NCBI GenBank assembly: GCA_017510875.1
Contig: JAFWLX010000303.1
Location: 1-6,113 of the forward strand
Length of the DNA stretch: 6,113 nt
Source: Atopobiaceae bacterium
GTDB taxonomy: Bacteria; Actinomycetota; Coriobacteriia; Coriobacteriales; Atopobiaceae
Direction: 5' to 3'
Under the pieces are notes generated by a model, which did not search any database, was not told the DNA's origin, and saw only the letters and a list, made by a program, of their open reading frames with translations. A program made the translations under genes and the position numbers. The first letter of the stretch is position 1; each line of letters begins with the position of its first letter. Below are positions 1-4,451 of this stretch, one piece after another.

Positions 1-173
1 ACAGCCGTTGCGACAAACAGGTAAAAGAGCGTGTCCCGACTAATGATGAGCAGAAAGGCATAGGACGCCAACAGCAAGACAAGCCCACGCGCACGCCGAG
101 GGGCGAGCAGGTAGACCAAAAAGGTTGCCGGGAGAAACACGGCAATAAACGATGTGGTGAAGTACGAGGTCAT
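1..173 (-). CDS. MBOAT-family membrane O-acyltransferase, N-terminal fragment (runs off left edge)
   Basis: Reading leftward from an ATG at 173, 57 codons stay open to the window edge. The product begins MTSYFTTSFIAVFLP and continues through two hydrophobic stretches (about residues 8-24 and 30-45) separated by a short basic loop, APRRARG, then LLLASYAFLLI. This pattern (Met, a few residues, F...P...Y, a basic loop, then LLLASY-F) is the usual start of AlgI/DltB/PatA-type membrane-bound O-acyltransferases, which move acyl groups across the membrane onto wall polymers or exopolysaccharide. The catalytic His region is outside the window, so substrate and subgroup cannot be judged. An in-frame ATG at 212 would add 13 residues (starting MDVSRLGNS). 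I prefer 173 because the family motif starts there, although neither ATG has a clear Shine-Dalgarno. The gene is divergent from the LCP gene at 492, which also acts on the envelope. Confidence 0.68.
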   Translation of the reverse strand, partial: MTSYFTTSFIAVFLPATFLVYLLAPRRARGLVLLLASYAFLLIISRDTLFYLFVATA

Positions 174-264
174 ATTTGCTGCTGTACTATTGCCCAATCT
201 AGATACATCCATTTGCTCACGATAGCTAGCCTACGCGACAAATGCCCCAAATACAAGTGATACC

Positions 265-282
265 ACAGGCATGACAGGCGTA
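265..282. repeat. Imperfect 9-base tandem repeat
   Basis: ACAGGCATG is followed directly by ACAGGCGTA, with 7 of 9 bases the same, and then by GGCAGG. It has the same period as the second tandem repeat at 338-355. No function is evident. Confidence 0.5.
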
Positions 283-337
283 GGCAGGTCGTGCCCGTGG
301 CAAGTGGCTCTGTCATTCCAGAGAGGGTGGATGATTT

Positions 338-355
338 TTGAAGAGGTTGAAGAGG
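338..355. repeat. Perfect 9-base tandem repeat TTGAAGAGG x2
   Basis: TTGAAGAGG occurs twice head to tail at 338-346 and 347-355. It could be a regulator site or simple slippage. It can also pair, with G-U wobbles, with CTTTTTCAA at 390-398, so it may form part of a stem. Confidence 0.6.
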
Positions 356-391
356 TATTGCGTAAAGGACGTGCGATTTCTCTCAATTTCT

Positions 392-419
392 TTTTCAACA
401 GCACCACATTAGCTATCAT
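392..419 (+). promoter_or_regulatory. Candidate promoter for the LCP gene
   Basis: TATCAT at 414-419 matches the -10 consensus TATAAT at 5 of 6 bases and fits the actinobacterial TANNNT form. A TTTTCA at 392-397 (4 of 6 against TTGACA) lies 16 bases upstream. Transcription would begin near 426, giving a leader of about 65 bases. The -10 lies inside the right-hand 14-base element and inside a TAGCT-N6-AGCTA inverted repeat (410-425), which would suit an operator. The assignment is by eye only. Confidence 0.35.
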
Positions 420-480
420 GAGCTAGTTACGCTGCGAATCACAAACGTACCCGTTTCGCAGAACCTGTTCAACCTTGACC

Positions 481-487
481 GAGGGGG
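481..487 (+). promoter_or_regulatory. Ribosome binding site that selects the TTG start of the LCP gene
   Basis: GAGGGGG ends four bases before TTG at 492. No ATG or GTG start lies in the same frame close upstream. The first in-frame ATG is 29 codons downstream and lacks such a purine run, so TTG is the better start. Confidence 0.7.
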
Positions 488-491
488 ACCC

Positions 492-1751
492 TTGGCTCTG
501 AAGAAGCAAACGCAGCCCGAGAATGCCAACGAGCTTTCGCTGTCACGCAACGTATCTGCCGAATACTACAACAAGCTTATGCGCAAGCGCTCACGCAAGC
601 GCGTGCTAAGGGTCGTTCTTGCCTCCCTCCTTGTTGTTCTTGTATGTGCAGGCGTTGCTGTAGCCTCATTTGTTAACGACATCAACCAGAAGATCACGGG
701 CTCGGTAGACACTAAGCTCCAGACGGTCCTTACCACACAAGAGCCGGGTAAGCCCTTTTACCTGCTGCTTATTGGCGTAGACAAGGACGAGGGGCGCACC
801 GAGGATCCCGAGTACGGCGCAGATGACAGCCAGTATCGCTCGGACTCCATCATGCTGACGCGCATTGACCCGGGCGAGAAGAAGGTCACGATGGTTTCCA
901 TTCACCGTGACACCCTGTATGACTTTGGCGAGCATGGCCAGCAGAAGATCAACGCGGCCTACTCGATTGGCCAAGAGACGTACACCACGCAGGTTATCTC
1001 AGAGTTTGCCGGCGTGCCCATCTCGCACTATGCCGAGGTGGACATGGACGCCATGGCCGCCGTCATCGACTCCATTGGTGGCATTGACGTCTACGTTGAC
1101 ATTCCCATTCACGATCCCGGCTACACCGAGCTTGACCTTGAGGAGGGCTGGCATCACTTGGACGGCTACGATGCCGCCATGTACTGCCGTTGCCGCCATG
1201 CCTACGACGACTTAGGCGACGGCGATCGCTACCGCGCACGCAACCAACGTCAGGTAATCTCGACTGTAGCCAAGAAGGTCCTCAGCAGTGACCCTGCAAC
1301 CATTGCCAATACCGTCTCTACCGCCGCATCGTTTGTGCGCACCGACCTTGACGTGCAAACCATTGTGGGCCTGGCCATGCAGTTTATTGGCATGGACCTA
1401 GAGAACGGCTTCTATATGGGCATGGAGCCCACCACGTCAAAGTACGTCAACAACACGTGGTACGAGTTCTGCGACGTTCCCGCTTGGCGGAAGATGATGT
1501 CGCGCGTTGACCAGGGTCTGCCTCCCACCGAAGAGGGCGACGCTGACGCACTGGAGACCTCTGAGGGCGACGTAAATGTTGACTACGTGGTCACCAACAA
1601 CAACGGTGGCGGCAGCGACGACACAAGCTACGACTACGAGCCCGAGCCGACGTATTACGATGAGCCCAGTTATGATGGCGGCTATGACGACAGCGATTCG
1701 TCTGGCGGCGATTACAGCGACGATAGCGGTGAATCCTCAGACGAAGAGTAA
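492..1751 (+). CDS. LCP (LytR-CpsA-Psr) family cell-wall glycopolymer ligase with acidic C-terminal tail
   Basis: The 419-residue protein belongs to the LCP phosphotransferases, which transfer undecaprenyl-linked glycopolymers to peptidoglycan on the outer face of the membrane. A short cytoplasmic N-terminus ends in a basic patch (residues 31-40) before one membrane helix (about 39-61). The LCP domain covers about 88-265. Its hallmarks are LLLIGVD (91-97), RSDSIMLTRID (116-126), SIHRDTL (136-142), KINAAYSIG (152-160), GGIDVYVD (196-203), and YCRCRH with RARNQR (231-236 and 248-253). The conserved Asp and Arg residues expected for pyrophosphate and Mg binding are present. Instead of a LytR_C domain, residues 344-419 are an acidic, Tyr/Ser/Gly-rich tail with no Lys or Arg. 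Two Cys flank a conserved Arg (C232 and C234). Start is TTG with a strong GAGGGGG site; the gene ends 18 bases before a terminator stem. The class is certain; the specific polymer is unknown. Confidence 0.93.
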   Translation: MALKKQTQPENANELSLSRNVSAEYYNKLMRKRSRKRVLRVVLASLLVVLVCAGVAVASFVNDINQKITGSVDTKLQTVLTTQEPGKPFYLLLIGVDKDEGRTEDPEYGADDSQYRSDSIMLTRIDPGEKKVTMVSIHRDTLYDFGEHGQQKINAAYSIGQETYTTQVISEFAGVPISHYAEVDMDAMAAVIDSIGGIDVYVDIPIHDPGYTELDLEEGWHHLDGYDAAMYCRCRHAYDDLGDGDRYRARNQRQVISTVAKKVLSSDPATIANTVSTAASFVRTDLDVQTIVGLAMQFIGMDLENGFYMGMEPTTSKYVNNTWYEFCDVPAWRKMMSRVDQGLPPTEEGDADALETSEGDVNVDYVVTNNNGGGSDDTSYDYEPEPTYYDEPSYDGGYDDSDSSGGDYSDDSGESSDEE

Positions 1752-1769
1752 CACCGGCAAATGAAGCGT

Positions 1770-1803
1770 AAAGGGCCGCCCCCAACGTTGGGGGCGGCCC
1801 TTT
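1770..1803. terminator. Rho-independent terminator shared by the convergent LCP and ychF genes
   Basis: A perfect 34-base palindrome (17-base arms, centre at 1786/1787, GC-rich core GGGCCGCCCCCAACG) is followed on the plus strand by five T at 1801-1805, ideal for ending the LCP transcript. On the minus strand only three T follow the stem, so termination of ychF should be weaker. It lies 18 bases past the LCP stop and 27 bases past the ychF stop. Confidence 0.9.
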
Positions 1804-1830
1804 TTCGTCTTGACGCTGATCAAAAGAGAG

Positions 1831-2895
1831 CTATACGTTGAACATGAAGTGCATCACGTCACCGTCTTGCACCACGTAGTCCTTGCCCTCCATGCGTAGC
1901 TTTCCGGCGTTCTTGCAGCCCTGCTCGCCTCCCAGCGAAACGTAATCGTCGTAGCTGCACACCTGCGCCTTGATAAAGCCGCGCTCAAAGTCGGAATGGA
2001 TGACGCCTGCAGCCTGCGGCGCCTTGGCGCCAATGGGAATGGTCCAGGCCTTGACCTCCATCTCCCCTGCCGTAAAGTAGCTCTGCAGGCCCAGCAGGCG
2101 ATAGGCTGCCTGTGCCAGAGTGGCAAGTCCGCTCTGCTCAAGCCCTAGGTCCTCAAGAAACAGGGCCGCCTCCTCGGGGTCAAGCTCTATCAGCTCTGAC
2201 TCCACCTTGGCGCTGATGGGCACCACCTCGGCACCATCAATGGTGGGCAGCTCTTGGCCCAACGCATCCTCATCCACATTGGCCACGTACAAGATGGGCT
2301 TCATGGTAAGAAGGAACAGATCGTGCGCAGCAGCTCGCTCCTCGTCGGTCATGTCCAGATCTGCCGCACGGTTGCCGTCGTTCAGCCATTCTTGCAGCCT
2401 CTTGGCAATGGCCAGCTTGGGGGCGTTGGCTTTATCGCGGCGGACCTCCTTCTCAAGCTTGGGAATGGCCTTCTCAAGCGTGCCTAGGTCTGCCAGCACC
2501 AGCTCGGTCTGGATGGTATCCATGTCGCTGGCTGGGTCATGGCTGCTCTCGTGGCGAATGACGTCGGGATCAGAAAAGTAGCGCACTACCTCGCAGATGG
2601 CATCCGTCTCGCGGATGTTGGCCAAGAACTGGTTGCCCAGACCCTCGCCCTCGCTCGCACCCTTAACCAGACCCGCGATGTCCACAAACTCAACGGTGGC
2701 AGGCACGATGCGACCTGGATGAACGATGTCTGCCAGTACCTGCAAGCGGTTGTCAGGCATGTCAACAATGCCCACGTTGGGGTCGATGGTTGCAAAGGGG
2801 TAGTTGGCCGCAAGGCCACCCTTGCGGGTAAGGGCCGTAAAGAGCGTAGACTTGCCCACGTTGGGCAATCCTACAATGCCAATTGAAAGAGCCAT
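1831..2895 (-). CDS. ychF: Ribosome-binding ATPase YchF (Obg-like, OLA1 family)
   Basis: The 354-residue protein is a near-universal P-loop ATPase of the TRAFAC/Obg class. It binds the ribosome and is linked in other bacteria to translation control and oxidative stress. Visible motifs are the P-loop GLPNVGKS (residues 9-16), the switch region YPFATIDPN (32-40), DIAGLVKGASEGEGLGNQFL (72-91), and NVDE (206-209), the YchF form of the G4 motif that explains preference for ATP over GTP. FTAGEMEVKAWTI (274-286) opens the C-terminal TGS domain, which ends VMHFMFNV. I chose the ATG at 2895 because AGGAG lies four bases upstream and MALSIGIVGLPNVG matches the family start; an upstream in-frame start at 2925 would add ten unlike residues. 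The Fe-S gene ends 47 bases upstream with no clear terminator between, so the two are probably co-transcribed. Confidence 0.97.
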   Translation of the reverse strand: MALSIGIVGLPNVGKSTLFTALTRKGGLAANYPFATIDPNVGIVDMPDNRLQVLADIVHPGRIVPATVEFVDIAGLVKGASEGEGLGNQFLANIRETDAICEVVRYFSDPDVIRHESSHDPASDMDTIQTELVLADLGTLEKAIPKLEKEVRRDKANAPKLAIAKRLQEWLNDGNRAADLDMTDEERAAAHDLFLLTMKPILYVANVDEDALGQELPTIDGAEVVPISAKVESELIELDPEEAALFLEDLGLEQSGLATLAQAAYRLLGLQSYFTAGEMEVKAWTIPIGAKAPQAAGVIHSDFERGFIKAQVCSYDDYVSLGGEQGCKNAGKLRMEGKDYVVQDGDVMHFMFNV

Positions 2896-2942
2896 GTTTC
2901 TCCTATCGCCTGAGGTTTTGCGCAATGCGTCCGCACCAGACG

Positions 2943-4208
2943 CTATTTATCGTCCGTCTCGCCCAAATGCTCCAAAGCATCCAAGTACTTGCTAATCTTT
3001 GCCCGACCTTCTTCCTTGGCCTTCTGCACCATGGCGCGCTGCTCGGCCGCTTTGGCGGCGTTGGGATCGGGCACGACAAGATCGGCGGGGTCTGCCGACA
3101 CCATGGTGAGCGCTCCGCTCTCGCATACCGCCGCACAGGCACCGCAGCCCACGCAGTAGGCCGGCTCTACTGATACGTGTCCGCTGGCGTCAAGGTCGCA
3201 CACATGCAGCGAGCAGGCCCGTACGCAGTCGCCGCACATGGTGCACAGCGACGAGTTGCACTGCGGCACCCTACAGCCCAGCACGGTAGCTAGCACGGGT
3301 GATTCCTGGATGGTAGAGAGCAGCATCTTGCGGCTTTGCGTGAGCACGTGACGCCGGTTTTGGCTGGTCTTGCCCCCCACCGCGTCCTCAAGCGTGCGCT
3401 GCATGTCGTTGAGCTTCTGCGTGTGGCGCTTGATGCGCTCGGCTACCGCACGCGCGCCAAGCAGCGCCGGCGAGCCCGCCATGAGCGCACGAGAACCCGT
3501 GCGAGCCAAGTTGCTCACAAACTGACCGCGCTTGTAGGCCCGCGTGAGCTCGTGGGTCATGGCACCCTCGTCCACCTCAAGGCCCACCGAGTACCCGCTC
3601 CATTGCTCGGCCGTACCAATGTGGTCCACATACACCTCTTCGCCCGTGGTGGTCTGGCAGCGATCGCAGACACCCACCGGCAGGTATACACTGATGTTGT
3701 CGTAGTCAACAAGCAGCGCAAACCACAGCTCGGGTGTGAGAAGCCCCACGCAGGGCAGCACAACCTCGTTGTCCTTGGGGTAGCGTCCCAACGCGCGCGT
3801 ACAAGTGACATAGCACTGCTCGTACGCGCTTGCTATGCGCGCGATGCGGTCATAGAGCTGCTTGGACATGTGCTTGGGAAGCTGAAATGCCTCGGTGGGG
3901 CATACCGACATACACAGCCCGCACTCGCGGCAGTTGTCGTTGACCTTAAGGGTCTTCTCGCCTATCTCGATGGCATCTACCGGGCAGACCTCTAGGCAAC
4001 GCCCGCACACGTCAGGACGGCCAGCCGCCACGCGCGAGCAATACACGGTATTGGCACGAGGCCGGCCCTTGTAATCGGCCGGGTTGAACACGTGGGCCTT
4101 GCTGGGGTCAACCAGCTGCCCGGCAATGTCGCCAAAGGGGTTGGAGACCTTCTCCCAGTCTTGCTGGATGTCGATAAGATCATCGAGCATGTCGCGCTTC
4201 TCGGCCAC
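2943..4208 (-). CDS. Cysteine-rich 4Fe-4S protein with two double-cluster ferredoxin-like regions, function unknown
   Basis: With a GTG start at 4208 this is a 421-residue soluble protein with no signal peptide or membrane helix, so probably a cytoplasmic electron carrier or redox enzyme subunit. The N-terminal double cluster uses C57, C68, C71 and C75-Pro (first Cys displaced by an insert), then C93, C96, C99 and C103-Pro. The C-terminal double cluster uses C322, C325, C328 and C332, then C352, C355, C358 and C362, without the usual Pro. Between them is a region with C132, C136, LPCVGLL (C153) and GVCDRC (C181, C184), followed by a basic helical linker (about 235-305). C312, C317 and C337 are additional. 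The C-terminus is a charged helix rich in Ala, Lys and Glu. A longer version from GTG 4244 adds 12 residues, but a candidate -10 box would put the transcript start downstream of it, and GAGAGGGG serves 4208. No redox partner is in the window. Likely the first gene of a unit with ychF. Confidence 0.85.
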   Translation of the reverse strand: MAEKRDMLDDLIDIQQDWEKVSNPFGDIAGQLVDPSKAHVFNPADYKGRPRANTVYCSRVAAGRPDVCGRCLEVCPVDAIEIGEKTLKVNDNCRECGLCMSVCPTEAFQLPKHMSKQLYDRIARIASAYEQCYVTCTRALGRYPKDNEVVLPCVGLLTPELWFALLVDYDNISVYLPVGVCDRCQTTTGEEVYVDHIGTAEQWSGYSVGLEVDEGAMTHELTRAYKRGQFVSNLARTGSRALMAGSPALLGARAVAERIKRHTQKLNDMQRTLEDAVGGKTSQNRRHVLTQSRKMLLSTIQESPVLATVLGCRVPQCNSSLCTMCGDCVRACSLHVCDLDASGHVSVEPAYCVGCGACAAVCESGALTMVSADPADLVVPDPNAAKAAEQRAMVQKAKEEGRAKISKYLDALEHLGETDDK

Positions 4209-4212
4209 AATA

Positions 4213-4220
4213 CCCCTCTC
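4213..4220 (-). promoter_or_regulatory. Ribosome binding site supporting GTG 4208 as start of the Fe-S gene
   Basis: On the minus strand GAGAGGGG is followed by TATT and then GTG. This purine run would lie inside the coding region if GTG 4244 were used, and no comparable sequence precedes 4244. Confidence 0.6.
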
Positions 4221-4246
4221 ACACACAGAACATGCCGTAATCACTC

Positions 4247-4252
4247 ATTGTA
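4247..4252 (-). promoter_or_regulatory. Candidate -10 box for the Fe-S gene and ychF
   Basis: TACAAT on the minus strand matches TATAAT at 5 of 6 bases. The start of transcription would be near 4240, leaving a leader of about 30 bases that contains the GAGAGGGG site. The matching -35 position reads CCGCCA at 17-base spacing (3 of 6), so it is weak. The surrounding GGCTACAATGAG resembles the two elements at 215-228 and 410-423. Confidence 0.42.
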
Positions 4253-4358
4253 GCCAAAACGACTGCCCATGGCGGATACTCCACAGGGGCAGAAAGGACC
4301 GCTGCCGACCCCGCAGTCACCAAAGCCGCAGGACCAATGGCGCAAAACGTCGCTGAAA

Positions 4359-4393
4359 AAAGGGCCCGGAAACACATCGTTTCCGGGCCCTTT
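4359..4393 (-). terminator. Rho-independent terminator of groEL
   Basis: A 15-base stem (4359-4373 with 4379-4393, core GGGCCCGGAAAC) closes a five-base loop. Reading the minus strand, GGGCCC runs into six T (4361-4356), so it is oriented for groEL, whose stop is about 60 bases upstream. The plus direction has only three T and no gene feeding into it. Confidence 0.92.
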
Positions 4394-4426
4394 GCAAGAA
4401 CTGGTACAGCTAGCCCGGCCGACCTT

Positions 4427-4450
4427 GGGGGCCGCGGGGCTGGGCTGGGG
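4427..4450 (+). other. G-quadruplex consensus directly after the groEL stop codon
   Basis: Four G runs, 4427-4431, 4436-4439, 4442-4444 and 4447-4450, are separated by CCGC, CT and CT. This meets the G3+N1-7 rule on the plus strand, which is the template strand for groEL; the mRNA is C-rich here. It ends one base from the stop codon and lies before the terminator stem. Actual folding is not shown. Confidence 0.55.
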
Positions 4451-4451
4451 C

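Larger units (their letters stand above)
215..423. repeat. Segment bounded by 14-base inverted repeats (MITE-like element or paired regulatory sites)
   Basis: The left end reads GCTCACGATAGCTA (215-228). The right end read on the minus strand is GCTCATGATAGCTA (423-410), so 13 of 14 bases agree. The enclosed 209 bases fit the size of a miniature inverted-repeat element and contain further inverted repeats. I see no convincing target-site duplication: the flanks are ATTT on the left and TAGT on the right. The alternative is that the two copies are matching promoter or operator sites, each pointing toward its adjacent gene. The sequence alone does not decide between these. Confidence 0.45.
174..491. 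other. Divergent intergenic region rich in short repeats, between the MBOAT and LCP genes
   Basis: This roughly 320-base stretch separates two divergently read genes and looks less GC-rich than they are. It holds the inverted pair of 14-base elements at 215-228 and 410-423. Inside that pair are an 8-base inverted repeat GCCTACGC/GCGTAGGC (229-236 and 278-285), a 9-base near-match CCACAGGCA/TGCCCGTGG (263-271 and 292-300), a small hairpin CTCTG/CAGAG (308-312 and 319-323), and two 9-base tandem repeats (265-282 and 338-355). A 62-codon minus-strand ORF (231-419) spans it but has no ribosome binding site and no recognisable domain, so I do not call a gene. The region must contain the promoters of both flanking genes unless a small mobile element has been inserted. 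Confidence 0.6.

Noticed and set aside
231..419. 62-codon minus-strand ORF in the divergent intergenic region, ending in a hydrophobic run (VVSLVFGAFVA)
   Set aside because: There is no Shine-Dalgarno before the ATG, no domain I recognise, and the product contains repeats imposed by the 9-base tandem repeats. It almost coincides with the inverted-repeat segment, so it may be a by-product of a repeat. A tblastn showing a conserved product with synonymous bias would revive it.
865..1215. 116-codon plus-strand ORF inside the LCP gene, with minus-strand ORFs at 666-974 and 999-1199
   Set aside because: All are shadows of the LCP reading frame, with skewed compositions and no start signals.
2896..2925. 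Ten-residue N-terminal extension of YchF (MRKTSGDRRN)
   Set aside because: The family starts at MALSIGIVGLPNVG and AGGAG lies within this stretch, just before ATG 2895.
2925..2942. Small hairpin GCGTC/GACGC between the Fe-S gene and ychF
   Set aside because: It is a short five-base stem without a T run, unlikely to terminate transcription; the genes are probably co-transcribed.
3336..3995. 219-codon plus-strand ORF opposite the Fe-S gene
   Set aside because: It is rich in His, Arg, Leu and Ala, as expected for the antisense of a high-GC gene, with no domain and no separate gene signals. The opposite strand encodes clear cluster motifs.
4288..4306. Hairpin GGCAG/CTGCC upstream of the Fe-S gene
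   Set aside because: It lies upstream of the candidate -10 box, so it would not be in the transcript, and the stem is only five bases with a nine-base loop. No riboswitch features were seen.
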